Shown in pieces: positions 20,421-29,845 of a DNA stretch of 64,000 nucleotides. Position numbers and translations under genes: made by a program. Source of the stretch: Allobosea robiniae (GTDB lineage: Bacteria; Pseudomonadota; Alphaproteobacteria; Rhizobiales; Beijerinckiaceae); contig NZ_FNBZ01000007.1 of NCBI RefSeq assembly GCF_900102525.1, forward strand, positions 62,001-126,000, in the 5' to 3' direction. How positions within the stretch are numbered: the stretch's first letter is position 1; each line of letters starts with the position of its first letter. The notes beneath the pieces were generated by a model. That model did not search any database. It worked only from the letters and a program-made list of their open reading frames with translations, and had not been told where the DNA came from.

Positions 20421-21911
20421 TCACCGCCAGCGCAATTCCGCCAGCGGCGTCACCGGCAGCGGCCAGTCGGTCCACATCCCCTCCAGCGCGGCGTTCGCCA
20501 CGGTGATCTTGGGCAAGATGAACAGGAAGCCGTTGACCGCATCCTGGGCCAGCTTGCGCTGCGCCTGCTTGTAGAGCTCGTTGCGCTCGGCCTCCGGCAG
20601 GGTCACGGCGATCTTGGCGATCAGCGCCTTGAAGTCCGGGTCCTTGTACTGGAAGTAGTAGCCGTCGCGCGCGTAGATATCGATGTCGAGCGGCTCGGTA
20701 TGGGCGATGATGCTGAGGTCGTAATCCTTGTTGCGGAAGACGCGCTCCAGCCATTGCGGGAATTCGAGCGGCTCGATCGCCGCGTTGATGCCGATCTGCG
20801 AAAGCAGCGCCGCGACGATCTCGCCGGAGCGACGGGCATAGGAGGGCGGCGGCAGCTTCAGCGTGCAGTTGAAGCCGTTCGGGAAGCCGGCCTCTGCCAG
20901 CAGCGCCTTGGCCTTGGCGGGGTCGTAGGGATAGGTGCCGGTCAGGTCGACATAGGCCGGGTGCAGCGGCGAGAAATGGCTGCCGATCAGGTTGACGTCG
21001 AAGCCGTAGACGCCGAGCGCGATGGTCTTGCGGTCGAGCGCGTGGGCAATGGCCTGCCTCACCTTGAGATTGTCGAAGGGCGGCTTGGCATTGTTGGTGG
21101 CGAGCACCGTCTCGCCCTCGGTGCCGCCGATCGTGACCTTGAGCTTCGGATCGGCCCTGAGCTGCGGCACCGCCTCGGGCGCCGAGAGATTGGTGTGGGC
21201 GTCGACATCGCCGGCCCGCAGCGCCGCGACCTGTGCCTGCGGGTCCGACATGAAGCGGAAAATCGCCTTGGCCAGCGCCGGCTTCTCGCCCCAATAGCCA
21301 TCGTTGCGGGCGAGTTCGAGCCGGTCGCCGCGGTTCCAGCGCACGAATTTGAACGGGCCGGTGCCGACCGGATTGGTCTTGTTGTTGGCGGCCGTGGCCG
21401 GCGCCACGATCACCGCATCACCCCAGGCCAGGCCGAAGAGGAAATTCGCGGTCGGCTGCTTCAGCTTGATCACCACGGTCGCCGGGTCCGGCGTGGTGAT
21501 CTCGGCGATGGGCGTGAAGAGCTGGCGCTGGGCGTTGGTGGAATCCGGTGCCACCGCGCGCTCGAACGAGAACTTCACCTGCTCGGCGGTGAACGGCGTA
21601 TCGTCGTGGAACTTCGCGCCCTGCCGCAGCTTGAAGCGATAGGTGACGTTGTCGTCGGCGATCTGCCAGCTCTCGGCGAGGCAGGGCTGGAGCTTGCCGG
21701 TCCGGTCGATCTTGACCAGCCCTTCGAAGATGTTCTGCAGCGTCACCTCGCGGATCGCCTGCGCGGCGCCGGAAGTCGGGTCCAGTGTCGGCGGCTCCAG
21801 CGTCTGGGCGAGGGTCACGCTGTCCTTTGCCTGCGCCAGCGCGACGACGGGAAGCTGCGCCGCCAGCGCTGCCAGTCCCGCCCCTGCCAGGAGTTCACGC
21901 CGCGTCGTCAT
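20421..21911 (-). CDS. ABC transporter substrate-binding protein, SBP_bac_5 family
   Basis: About 496 residues. A twin-arginine-like signal (MTTRRELLAGAGLAAL) with cleavage near VALAQA is followed by a family-5 binding fold: LEPPTLDPTSGAAQAI, ...QNIFEGLVKID, LRQGAKFHDDTPFTAEQVKFSFERA, and the C-terminal half. It captures the substrate for the DppBC-like permeases. The start at 21911 is preferred to the ATG at 21917 because GGAG then lies 8 bp upstream. It is divergent from uxaC. The shared promoter region with a UxuR-like dyad raises the possibility that the substrate is a uronate-containing saccharide rather than a peptide. Confidence 0.9.
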   Translation of the reverse strand: MTTRRELLAGAGLAALAAQLPVVALAQAKDSVTLAQTLEPPTLDPTSGAAQAIREVTLQNIFEGLVKIDRTGKLQPCLAESWQIADDNVTYRFKLRQGAKFHDDTPFTAEQVKFSFERAVAPDSTNAQRQLFTPIAEITTPDPATVVIKLKQPTANFLFGLAWGDAVIVAPATAANNKTNPVGTGPFKFVRWNRGDRLELARNDGYWGEKPALAKAIFRFMSDPQAQVAALRAGDVDAHTNLSAPEAVPQLRADPKLKVTIGGTEGETVLATNNAKPPFDNLKVRQAIAHALDRKTIALGVYGFDVNLIGSHFSPLHPAYVDLTGTYPYDPAKAKALLAEAGFPNGFNCTLKLPPPSYARRSGEIVAALLSQIGINAAIEPLEFPQWLERVFRNKDYDLSIIAHTEPLDIDIYARDGYYFQYKDPDFKALIAKIAVTLPEAERNELYKQAQRKLAQDAVNGFLFILPKITVANAALEGMWTDWPLPVTPLAELRWR

Positions 21912-22019
21912 ATCCATCGCTCCGGTACCGTTGCGGCGCGAGGATGGCGCGGGACATACGACAAGCGCAAGTCTGGTTCCGAAGCAATCCCCGACAGGTA
22001 GCGGCCGTCCTCTGGCGCA

Positions 22020-22031
22020 CTAGTATACCAG
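22020..22031. promoter_or_regulatory. UxuR/ExuR-like GntR operator upstream of uxaC
   Basis: CTAGTATACCAG is a near-perfect dyad centred on GTATAC, close to the TTGGTATACCAA core of GntR-family UxuR/ExuR sites of uronate genes. It abuts a possible promoter (TTGACC at 22036-22041, TAGAGA at 22059-22064, 17-bp spacing) before the uxaC ATG. It lies in the 165-bp gap shared with the divergent binding-protein gene. Confidence 0.55.
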
Positions 22032-22076
22032 GCGATTGACCCCCGCTGCCGCCGGTTCTAGAGATCGGGGCGACCG

Positions 22077-23492
22077 ATGGAGATGCCCATGCTGCTGCAC
22101 GACGATCGCCTCTTTCCCGCGGATCCGGTAACCCGCGGCATCGCGCGCCGGCTCTTCGCCACGGTCCGCGACCTGCCGATCATCTCGCCGCATGGCCATA
22201 CCGATCCTCGCTGGTATGCCGAGGACAATGCCTTTCCCGATCCGGCGACCCTCTTCGTCAAGCCGGACCATTATATCTTCCGCATGCTCTACTCGCAGGG
22301 CGTGCGCCTCGAACAGCTTGGCATCAACAGAAAGGACAGTGGCGAGGTCGAGACCGATCCGCGCAAGATCTGGCAGCTCTTCGCCGATCACTGGCACCTG
22401 TTCCGGGGCACGCCGACGCGGCTCTGGTTCGAGCACGCGGCCTCGACCGTCTTCGGCATCAACGAGCGCCTGACGCCGGAGAATGCCGACAAGATCTACG
22501 ACAGGATCGCCGCGAAGCTGGAAGAGCCGGAGCTGCGCCCGCGCGCGCTGTTCGAGCGCTTCAATATCGAGGCGATCAGCACGACCGAGGGCGCGCTCGA
22601 CGATCTCCGCTGGCACGACATGGTCCGCTCCTCCGGCTGGGGCGGCAAGGTCGTCACCGCCTACCGGCCCGACAGCGTCGTCGATCCGGAATTCGAGGGT
22701 TTTTCGGATAATCTCGAGAAACTGGGCGAACTGACCGGTGAGGATATCGGCAGCTGGACCGGCTATCTCGCCGCCCATCGCAAGCGGCGCGCCTATTTCA
22801 AGGAGCGCGGCGCCACCTCCTCCGACCACGGCCACGCCACGGCCCGCACGGCCAATCTCTCGGACGCGGATGCCGAGAAGCTCTACGCCAAGATCCTCAA
22901 GGGCAAGGTCTCGGCCAAGGACGCCGACCTCTTCCGCGGCCAGATGCTGACCGAAATGGCGAAGATGAGCCTCGACGACGGGCTCGTCCTGCAGATCCAT
23001 CCCGGCTCTCACCGCAACCACAACGCGGCCCTGTTCGAGCATTTCGGCCGCGACATGGGCTCCGACATTCCGACGCAGACCAACTATGTCGAGGCACTGA
23101 AGCCGCTGCTCGACGCCGTCGGCAACGAGCCCAATCTCACGGTCATCGCCTTCACGCTGGACGAGACCGCCTACTCGCGCGAACTCGCCCCGCTCGCCGG
23201 GCATTATCCGGCGCTGCGGCTCGGACCGGGCTGGTGGTTCCTGGACGCGCCGGAAGCGATGCTGCGCTTCCGCGAACTCACCACCGAGACGGCCGGCTTC
23301 TACAACACCGTCGGCTTCAACGACGACACCCGCGCCTATCTCTCGATCCCCGCCCGGCACGACGTCGCGCGCCGCGTCGACTGCGCCTATCTCGCCAAGC
23401 TCGTTGCCGAGCACCGGCTCGAAGAGGACGAGGCGGCCCAGGTCGCCCATGACCTCGCCTATCGCCTCGCCAAGGAGGCCTACAAGCTGTGA
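22077..23492 (+). CDS. uxaC: Glucuronate (uronate) isomerase
   Basis: 471 residues. The amidohydrolase-fold family signature appears at LPIISPHGHTDPRWYAED, the metal-binding HGH, with DHYIFRMLYSQGV, LFRGTPTRLWFEH and the C-terminal GPGWWFLDAPEAMLRFRELTTE, all typical of UxaC. It converts D-glucuronate to D-fructuronate and D-galacturonate to D-tagaturonate. Its stop overlaps the start of uxuB by 4 bp (GTGA), so the first two steps of glucuronate breakdown are translationally coupled. Confidence 0.96.
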   Translation: MEMPMLLHDDRLFPADPVTRGIARRLFATVRDLPIISPHGHTDPRWYAEDNAFPDPATLFVKPDHYIFRMLYSQGVRLEQLGINRKDSGEVETDPRKIWQLFADHWHLFRGTPTRLWFEHAASTVFGINERLTPENADKIYDRIAAKLEEPELRPRALFERFNIEAISTTEGALDDLRWHDMVRSSGWGGKVVTAYRPDSVVDPEFEGFSDNLEKLGELTGEDIGSWTGYLAAHRKRRAYFKERGATSSDHGHATARTANLSDADAEKLYAKILKGKVSAKDADLFRGQMLTEMAKMSLDDGLVLQIHPGSHRNHNAALFEHFGRDMGSDIPTQTNYVEALKPLLDAVGNEPNLTVIAFTLDETAYSRELAPLAGHYPALRLGPGWWFLDAPEAMLRFRELTTETAGFYNTVGFNDDTRAYLSIPARHDVARRVDCAYLAKLVAEHRLEEDEAAQVAHDLAYRLAKEAYKL

Positions 23493-24958
23493 CCCGCCTC
23501 TCCGCTTCCGCTCTCGCCGGCCTGCCGGCTTCGGTCCGCCGCCCGGCCTATGACCGCTCGGCCCTCAAGCCCGGCATCGTCCATCTCGGCCTCGGCGCCT
23601 TCGCCCGCGGCCACCTCGCCGAATATACCGAGGACACGCTGGAGAAGCGGTTCGGCGCCTGGGGCATCGTCGGCGCCAGCCTCCAGCGCCCCGACCAGCG
23701 CGACCGGCTGAAGCCGCAGGACGGCCTCTACACCCTGCTCAAGCTCGCCCCGACCGGGCCGGAATTGCGCGTCATCGGCTCGGTGCTCGACGTTCTCGTC
23801 GCGCCCGAAAGCCCTTCCGCTCTCATCGCAAAGCTGGCTGCGCCCGAGACCCGCATCGTCTCGCTCACCGTCACCGAGAAGGGCTATTGCCACGACCCGG
23901 CGACCGGCAAGCTCAAGGCCGATCATCCCGACATCGTCCACGACCTCGCCAATCCCAACGCGCCGCGCTCGGCGATCGGCATCCTTGTCGCCGGGCTTAA
24001 GGCGCGCCGTGATGCTGGGCTTGGCCCGTTCACCGCGCTCTGCTGCGACAATCTTCCCTCCAACGGCCATGTCCTGCGCGGCCTCGTCCGCGACTTCGCA
24101 GCGCTGACCGACGACAAGCTCGCGGCCTGGATCGAGGCCAACGGCGCCTTCCCCGCGACGATGGTCGACCGCATCGTGCCGGCGACGACCGAGGCCGACC
24201 TCGCCGAAGTCGCCAGGCTGATCGGCGCAGAGGACGCCGCCCCCGTGATCGGCGAGCCCTTCCGGCAATGGGCGATCGAGGATGTCTTCGCCGCTGGCCG
24301 CCCGGACTGGCATGAGGTGGGAGCCCAGATGGTCTCCGAGGTCGCGCCCTTCGAGTTCATGAAGCTGCGCATGCTCAACGGGGCGCATTCCTCGCTCGCC
24401 TATCTCGGCTATCTCGCCGGGCATGAGACGGTGGCCGAGGCCAGCGGCGACCCGGTACTCGCTCGCTTCCTCGAAGGCCTCTGGGCCGAGATCATCCCGA
24501 CCGTGCCGGCGCCGCAGGGCGTCGTGCTCGCGGACTACGCCAAGGCCCTGCTCGTCCGCTTCCAGAACCCGGCGATCCGCCACCGGACCTGGCAGATCGC
24601 CATGGACGGCTCGCAGAAGCTGCCGCAGCGCCTGCTCGGCACGATCCGCGAGCGGCTGAAGGCCGGCGCCCCGGTCGAGCATCTCGCGCTCGGCGTCGCC
24701 GCCTGGATGCGCTACGTCACCGGCACCGACGAAAAGGGCGGCGCCATCGACGTGCGCGATCCGCTTGTTGCGGAGCTCAAGCGCCACACGGAGACTGCCG
24801 GGCGTGATCCGAAAGCGCTGGTCGAGGCGCTCACCGGCATCGAGGCGATCTTCGGAACCGACCTGCCGGGCAACGAGCGCTTCACTAAGCCGGTCACCGC
24901 GCACCTCGCCTCGCTCCTCGACAAAGGCGCGAAGGCGACGGCAGCGAGCTTGGGCTAA
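23489..24958 (+). CDS. uxuB: Fructuronate reductase / mannitol dehydrogenase family
   Basis: 489 residues, GTG start overlapping the uxaC stop. The N-terminal Rossmann domain shows IVHLGLGAFARGHLAEYTED. The long-chain mannitol dehydrogenase C-terminal domain has the catalytic block FEFMKLRMLNGAHSSLAYLG (conserved Lys...Asn-x-x-His). Coupling to uxaC argues that it reduces D-fructuronate to D-mannonate with NADH rather than oxidising mannitol. Tagaturonate reductase is a weaker alternative. No UxuA dehydratase is in the window. Confidence 0.88.
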   Translation: MTRLSASALAGLPASVRRPAYDRSALKPGIVHLGLGAFARGHLAEYTEDTLEKRFGAWGIVGASLQRPDQRDRLKPQDGLYTLLKLAPTGPELRVIGSVLDVLVAPESPSALIAKLAAPETRIVSLTVTEKGYCHDPATGKLKADHPDIVHDLANPNAPRSAIGILVAGLKARRDAGLGPFTALCCDNLPSNGHVLRGLVRDFAALTDDKLAAWIEANGAFPATMVDRIVPATTEADLAEVARLIGAEDAAPVIGEPFRQWAIEDVFAAGRPDWHEVGAQMVSEVAPFEFMKLRMLNGAHSSLAYLGYLAGHETVAEASGDPVLARFLEGLWAEIIPTVPAPQGVVLADYAKALLVRFQNPAIRHRTWQIAMDGSQKLPQRLLGTIRERLKAGAPVEHLALGVAAWMRYVTGTDEKGGAIDVRDPLVAELKRHTETAGRDPKALVEALTGIEAIFGTDLPGNERFTKPVTAHLASLLDKGAKATAASLG

Positions 24959-24966
24959 GCCCTCAG

Positions 24967-25071
24967 CGTCATTCTCGGGCGAAGCCCAGCTTCGACCCGA
25001 GAATCTCGTGACAAGAAGGTTCCGGGAGCCTCATCCGGGACGAGATGCTCGGGTCAAGCCCGAGCATGACG
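24967..25071. repeat. Three-armed palindromic element, copy A
   Basis: The ends CGTCAT (24967) and ATGACG (25066-25071) pair. The left hairpin is TTCTCGGG...CCCGAGAA, the middle arm ATCTCGT...ACGAGAT, and the right hairpin GCTCGGG-tcaag-CCCGAGC. Together they could fold as a four-way junction in DNA or RNA. It lies after uxuB, just before the next gene. Confidence 0.85.
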
Positions 25072-25111
25072 GCCTCCCGCCCCCTTGATCCGCGCCGGCA
25101 TCCAGCGCCAG

Positions 25112-25948
25112 ATGCGCCAGATGCCTCGCGCGCTCACCCTTGCGATCTCGCTCCTCACCGTCGCCACGGCCCTGGCGCAGGAGCCGCCGCGCATCGCCAT
25201 CCCCAATCTCTGGGACCCGCGCATCCGGCTTGACCGGCCCGAGCCCGGCCCGCCGCGCGTCGTGCGCTTCCTCGCCGATGACGACTATCCGCCCTTCCAT
25301 TTCGCCGGGCCGGACGGGGCGCTGACCGGCTTCTCGGTCGAGCTCGCCCGTGCCGTCTGCGAGAAACTGGGCTGGACCTGCACGATCCAGCCGCGCCGCT
25401 TCGATACCCTCACGGACTCGCTCGCCGAGGGCCGGGGTGACGTACTCGCCGCCGCGATGAACCTGACGCCGGCCCTGCGCGAGCGCTTCGCTGCGAGCCA
25501 CCTCTATTTCCGCGCGCCCGCCCGCTTCGTCACCACGCGCGGCAGCGCCCGGGCAGAACTCGACGGTGCGGCCCTGCAGGGGCGGCGCGTCGCGGTCGTC
25601 TCCGGCACGGCCCATCAAGCCTTTCTCGAGCGGCTGATGCCCTTCGTGCAGCGCCGCGAAAGCACCGACCTCAACGCCGCGGTGGCAGCGCTCCGCAGCG
25701 GCGAGGCGGAATATGTCTTCGGCGACGGCGTGGCCTTGTCGCTGGCGCTCGCCGGCAGCGGCGGCGAGTTCGCCTTCTCCGGCGGGCCCTATCTGGAAAG
25801 CCGCTATTTCGGCGAGGGCGTCGCCTTCCTGCTGCGCAAGGACGATCCCGTCCTGAAGCGCGCCATCGACTACGCGCTGCAGGGGCTCTGGGACGACGGG
25901 ACCTATGCCCGCCTCTACCTGCGCTTCTTCCCGGTCAGTCCTTACTGA
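25112..25948 (+). CDS. Periplasmic solute-binding protein, family 3 (amino-acid type)
   Basis: About 278 residues. A signal peptide (MPRALTLAISLLTVATALAQ) is followed by the two-lobed SBP_bac_3 fold: DDYPPFHFAGPDGALTGFSVELARAVCEKLGW, RGDVLAAAMNLTPALRERF, and a C-terminal half ending YALQGLWDDGTYARLYLRFF. The ligand is probably an amino acid or another small anion. No ABC permease or ATPase gene is adjacent. ATG codons at 25112 and 25121 and a TTG at 25085 are all possible starts, and none has a strong ribosome site. It converges on the M20 gene with a 3-bp gap. Confidence 0.8.
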   Translation: MRQMPRALTLAISLLTVATALAQEPPRIAIPNLWDPRIRLDRPEPGPPRVVRFLADDDYPPFHFAGPDGALTGFSVELARAVCEKLGWTCTIQPRRFDTLTDSLAEGRGDVLAAAMNLTPALRERFAASHLYFRAPARFVTTRGSARAELDGAALQGRRVAVVSGTAHQAFLERLMPFVQRRESTDLNAAVAALRSGEAEYVFGDGVALSLALAGSGGEFAFSGGPYLESRYFGEGVAFLLRKDDPVLKRAIDYALQGLWDDGTYARLYLRFFPVSPY

Positions 25949-25951
25949 CCG

Positions 25952-27103
25952 TCAGGGCGCGTTGCTGGCCAATGCCTGCTTGGCAACCGCCGCAAGCCAG
26001 CCCGAGGTCGCCGGCAGGATCGCATCGTTGAAGTCGTAGCGGTCGTTATGCAAGGCGCCGCCGTTCACCGCCGGGCCATTGCCCATCCAGATATAGCAAC
26101 CCGGGCGCTTCTCCAGGAAATAGGCAAAATCCTCGCCGGTCGTGCTGGCCTTCATGTCGCGCCGGACGATCAGCCCTGCGGCCTCTCCGGCAGCGGCGGC
26201 CATGTCCTCTTCCGGCGGCGTGTTGATCGTGGCGACGCCATAGGTGAACTCGACCTCGGCCGTCATCTCGAAGGTCGCGGCGATGTTCTGCGCGATGCCG
26301 TTGAGCCGCGCCAGCAGGCGGTCCCGCACGGCCGGCACGAAGGTGCGGAAGGTGCCCTCGATGAAGACATTGGTCGGGATCTGGTTGGAGGCGAGCCCGC
26401 CATGCACCTGGCCGATCGAGACCACCGCCGATTCCATCGGATCGACATTGCGCGAGACGATCGTCTGCAGCGCGACGATCAGATGGCCCATCGCCACGAT
26501 CGGATCATGGCTCTGCTCGGGCAGGGCGGCATGGCCGGCCTTGCCGGTCAGCGTGATCTTGAAGCGCCCGGGCTCGGACATCACCGGCCCGCGATGCACC
26601 GCGACCGTACCGGCTTCGAGCCCCGGCCAGTTATGCAGCGCGAAGACGCGCTCCATCGGGAAGCGCTCCAGCACGCCGTCATCCAGCATCGCGAGCGCGC
26701 CGCCCGTCCCCTCTTCGGCCGGCTGGAAGACGAACTGCACCGTGCCGCTCCAGCCCTCATCCGCCTTGAGCAACGCCGCAGCGCCAAGGAGAGAGGTGGT
26801 GTGGCCGTCATGCCCGCAGGCATGCATCACATTGGGTGTCTTCGACTTGTAGGGGACATCGTTGACCTCCTGGATCGGCAATGCGTCCATGTCGGCACGC
26901 AGGCCCACCGTGCGCTCGGACGAGCCCTTCGTCAGCGTCGCCACCACGCCATAGCCGCCGACATTGGCGACGAAGGGCACGCCGAGCTCGGTCAGCTTCT
27001 CCTGCACGAAGGCGCTGGTCATCTTCTCGTGGCGCCCGAGTTCCGGATGGGCGTGGAGATGTCGTCGCCAGGCGGTCAGCTTGTCGAGCAGGTCGCGGTC
27101 CAA
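25952..27103 (-). CDS. M20D-family amidohydrolase (hippurate hydrolase / IAA-amino acid hydrolase type)
   Basis: 383 residues. Metal-site motifs: [27 protein letters not shown] (Cys/His ligands), [11 protein letters not shown] (catalytic Glu pair) and HALHNWPG-type ligands in [12 protein letters not shown]. The dimerisation lid ([16 protein letters not shown]) is intact. Enzymes of this group split N-acyl amino acids; the exact substrate is unknown. The start is TTG at 27103 with AAGGA about 8 bp upstream. Confidence 0.88.
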   Translation of the reverse strand: MDRDLLDKLTAWRRHLHAHPELGRHEKMTSAFVQEKLTELGVPFVANVGGYGVVATLTKGSSERTVGLRADMDALPIQEVNDVPYKSKTPNVMHACGHDGHTTSLLGAAALLKADEGWSGTVQFVFQPAEEGTGGALAMLDDGVLERFPMERVFALHNWPGLEAGTVAVHRGPVMSEPGRFKITLTGKAGHAALPEQSHDPIVAMGHLIVALQTIVSRNVDPMESAVVSIGQVHGGLASNQIPTNVFIEGTFRTFVPAVRDRLLARLNGIAQNIAATFEMTAEVEFTYGVATINTPPEEDMAAAAGEAAGLIVRRDMKASTTGEDFAYFLEKRPGCYIWMGNGPAVNGGALHNDRYDFNDAILPATSGWLAAVAKQALASNAP

Positions 27104-27220
27104 GGCGGCATCCTTTCAAAGGCGTGGTCAGATACGAAGGAGCCCAGACTATCCCCCACGGCCGGCACGGCAACCACGGAAAAGAGAAGCCCCTCATTCC
27201 CGGCAAGCGGCTTTGCCAGC

Positions 27221-27329
27221 GTCATTCTCGGGCGAAGCGAAGCGCAGACCCGAGAATCTCTCTCAGGATGGGCCTCCATGCATGAGCCCCTTCCGGGTCG
27301 AGATGCTCGGGGCGAGCCCGAGCATGACG
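27221..27329. repeat. Three-armed palindromic element, copy B
   Basis: Ends CGTCAT (27221-27226) and ATGACG (27324-27329). The left hairpin is TTCTCGGG...CCCGAGAA, the middle arm ATCTC...GAGAT with a 38-nt variable loop, and the right hairpin GCTCGGG-gcga-GCCCGAGC. It occupies the middle of the 342-bp gap (27104-27445) between the divergent M20 and lysK genes. The rest of that gap holds the operator pair described next. Confidence 0.85.
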
Positions 27330-27361
27330 AGCCCGCCCAAACGCGCGCATTGACTGTGCCC

Positions 27362-27407
27362 TTCGCAATCTGCGAAAGCCCGCAATCAATAGTTTGCAGA
27401 TTGCGAA
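27362..27407. promoter_or_regulatory. Paired palindromic operators upstream of lysK
   Basis: Two 15-bp dyads, TTCGCA-atc-TGCGAA (27362-27376) and TTTGCA-gat-TGCGAA (27393-27407), have centres 31 bp apart (about three helical turns). Together they also form a perfect 12-bp long-range inverted repeat (TTCGCAATCTGC / GCAGATTGCGAA). A TTGACT hexamer lies at 27350. The arrangement suggests cooperative binding of a dimeric regulator 39-84 bp before the lysK start. The regulator is unidentified. Confidence 0.55.
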
Positions 27408-27445
27408 CTCACAGGCCACCAGACGCGGAGAGGATACCCGCCCAA

Positions 27446-29152
27446 ATGCCCGCCTTCGACGCAGCCCTCGTTGACGCCGCCCAGCGTTCGGCCGCCTGGC
27501 CGTTCGAGGAGGCGCGCAAGCTCGTGGCCCGCATCGAGAAATCCGGGAAGAAATCGGTGATCTTCGAAACCGGCTACGGCCCCTCGGGCCTGCCGCATAT
27601 CGGCACCTTCGGCGAGGTCGCGCGCACCTCGATGGTCCGCCACGCCTTCCAGGTGCTGACCGGCAACACGATTCCCACGCGCCTCATCGCGTTCTCCGAC
27701 GACATGGACGGCCTGCGCAAGGTGCCGGACAACGTGCCGAACAAGGAATTGCTCGCCAACAATCTCGGCAAGCCATTGACCGAGGTGCCGGACCCGTTCG
27801 GCACGCATGACTCGTTCGGCCGCCACAACAATGCGCGGCTCTGCGCCTTCCTCGACAGCTTCGGCTTCGACTACGAGTTCAAATCCTCGACCGACGCCTA
27901 CCGTGCCGGCGAGTTCGACGCGACGCTGCTCAAGATGCTCGCCCGCTACGACGCGGTGATGAAGATCATGCTGCCGACCTTGCGGGAAGAGCGGGCCGCG
28001 ACCTATTCGCCCTTCCTGCCGATCCATCCGAAGACGCGCATCGTCATGCAGGTGCCGATCGACGAGGTCGATGTCGAGGCCGGCACCATCGCCTGGACCG
28101 ATCCGCAGACGAAGGAGCACTTCGTCTCCCCGGTCACCGGCGGCCATGTGAAGCTGCAATGGAAGCCCGATTGGGCAATGCGCTGGGTCGCGCTCGGCGT
28201 CGATTACGAGATGGCGGGCAAGGATCTGATCGACTCGGTCAAGGTCTCCTCGCAGATCGCCCGCGCGCTCGACGGCACCCCGCCGGAAGGCTTCAACTAC
28301 GAGCTCTTCCTCGACGAGCAGGGCCAGAAGATCTCGAAGTCGAAGGGCAACGGCCTGACGATCGAGGACTGGCTGACCTATGGCCCGCCGGAGAGCCTGG
28401 CGCTCTACATGTTCCAGCGCCCGCGCGAGGCCAAGAAACTCCATTTCGACGTCATCCCGCGCGCCGTCGACGAATATCTCCAGTTCCTCGGCGGCTATGA
28501 GCGGCAGGACTGGAAGAACCGCTTGGGCAATCCGGCCTGGCACATCCATGCCGGCGAGCCCCCGGCGCCCGAGGTCATCGCTTCCGGCGAAGGGGACAAC
28601 ACGGTCCGGACGCAGGTGACCTTCGGCCTGCTGATGAACCTCGTCGCCGTCGCGAATTCCGAGGACAAGGCCGTGCTCTGGGGCTTCCTCCAGCGCTATG
28701 CGCCGGGCATGTCGGCCGAGACGCATCCGCGCCTCGATGCGCTGGTCGGTTACGCGATCGCCTACTTCCGCGACTTCGTGAAGCCGGCGAAGAGCTACCG
28801 ACCGGCCGACGAGGTCGAGCGCGACGCCTTCACCAAGCTCGACGCCGCCTTGGCCGCGCTGCCGGCCGATCCGACGCCCGAGATGGTGCAGGACACGGCG
28901 CTCGACGTCGCCCGCGCCATCCCGCGCTACCAGAACCTCACCGCCAAGAACGCGACGCCGGAACGGCCGGGCGTCTCCGGCGACTGGTGGAAAGCGATCT
29001 ACCAGGTGATGTTCGGCGAGGATCAGGGCCCGCGCTTCGGCTCCTTCGCGGCGATCTACGGCCTCCCCAACACCCGCGCCCTGATCGCCAAGGCGCTGGC
29101 CGGCGATCTGGTGAAGGAGCACGCCGCCTTCCTGGCAGCGCGAAAGGGCTAG
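27446..29152 (+). CDS. lysK: Lysyl-tRNA synthetase, class I
   Basis: 568 residues with the class I signatures: the HIGH motif as PHIGTFGE (in [20 protein letters not shown]) and KMSKS as KISKSKGN. The alpha-helix-cage C-terminal domain is of normal length. It charges tRNA-Lys with lysine. Most bacteria use the unrelated class II enzyme; alphaproteobacteria often carry this archaeal-type one. The ATG at 27446 is chosen because the frame upstream is antisense to the M20 gene and the family starts here. The nitroreductase gene follows 6 bp later, so the two form an operon. Confidence 0.95.
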   Translation: MPAFDAALVDAAQRSAAWPFEEARKLVARIEKSGKKSVIFETGYGPSGLPHIGTFGEVARTSMVRHAFQVLTGNTIPTRLIAFSDDMDGLRKVPDNVPNKELLANNLGKPLTEVPDPFGTHDSFGRHNNARLCAFLDSFGFDYEFKSSTDAYRAGEFDATLLKMLARYDAVMKIMLPTLREERAATYSPFLPIHPKTRIVMQVPIDEVDVEAGTIAWTDPQTKEHFVSPVTGGHVKLQWKPDWAMRWVALGVDYEMAGKDLIDSVKVSSQIARALDGTPPEGFNYELFLDEQGQKISKSKGNGLTIEDWLTYGPPESLALYMFQRPREAKKLHFDVIPRAVDEYLQFLGGYERQDWKNRLGNPAWHIHAGEPPAPEVIASGEGDNTVRTQVTFGLLMNLVAVANSEDKAVLWGFLQRYAPGMSAETHPRLDALVGYAIAYFRDFVKPAKSYRPADEVERDAFTKLDAALAALPADPTPEMVQDTALDVARAIPRYQNLTAKNATPERPGVSGDWWKAIYQVMFGEDQGPRFGSFAAIYGLPNTRALIAKALAGDLVKEHAAFLAARKG

Positions 29153-29158
29153 CGAGCG

Positions 29159-29839
29159 ATGACCGGGATCGACGCCGTCGAACGCGCGATCCGCGCCCGC
29201 CGCGCGGTTCGCGCCTTCCTGCCCGACCCGGTCGAGCCCGCTCTCGTGCGCCGCCTGATCGATCTGGCGGCGCAGGCACCCTCCGGCACCAACATGCAGC
29301 CCTGGAAGCTCCGGGTGATCGGCCCGCAATCCCGGGCGCGTCTCGAAACGGCACTGCTCGCCGCGCTCGATGCCGGCGGGCGCCCCGGCGTCGAGGAATA
29401 CCGCTACTATCCCGCGCAGTTCCGCGAGCCCTATCTCGCCCGCCGCCGCAAGGTCGGCTGGGACCTCTATGGCCTGCTCGGCGTCGTGAAGGGCGATACC
29501 GAGGGCATGAAGCGGCAGACCGCGGCGAACCTGCGCTTCTTTGATGCGCCGGTCGCACTGATGCTGACGATCGACCGCGATCTCGAGATCGGCTCCTGGC
29601 TCGATCTCGGCATGTTCATCCAGACCCTGCTGGTCGCCGCGCAGGGCCATGGCCTCGATTCCTGCCCGCAGGCGATCTTCGCGCAGTTCCACCCGATCGT
29701 CCGGCGCGAACTCGCCATTCCCGAGAACGAGGTTGTGGTCTGCGGCATCGCCATCGGCAAGGCCGACCCCGGTGCGCCGGCCAACCGCCTCGTGCCCGAG
29801 CGCGAGCCGGTCGAGAGCTTCACTACCTGGCTGGATTGA
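29159..29839 (+). CDS. Nitroreductase-family FMN oxidoreductase
   Basis: 226 residues. The FMN-binding N-terminus AIRARRAVRAFLPDPVEP, the conserved PSGTNMQPWKL block, and the C-terminal NEVVVCGIAIGKADP are typical of the nitroreductase superfamily. These enzymes reduce nitroaromatics or quinones with NAD(P)H. The physiological substrate is unknown. It is co-transcribed with lysK (6-bp gap) and converges on the DUF808 gene. Confidence 0.88.
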   Translation: MTGIDAVERAIRARRAVRAFLPDPVEPALVRRLIDLAAQAPSGTNMQPWKLRVIGPQSRARLETALLAALDAGGRPGVEEYRYYPAQFREPYLARRRKVGWDLYGLLGVVKGDTEGMKRQTAANLRFFDAPVALMLTIDRDLEIGSWLDLGMFIQTLLVAAQGHGLDSCPQAIFAQFHPIVRRELAIPENEVVVCGIAIGKADPGAPANRLVPEREPVESFTTWLD

Positions 29840-29845
29840 GCGGCA

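Noticed and set aside
26048..27445. A 5' extension of about 466 codons to the lysK frame
   Set aside because: The extension runs antisense through the M20 gene, through a palindromic repeat and across the operator pair. LysK homologues begin at the ATG at 27446.
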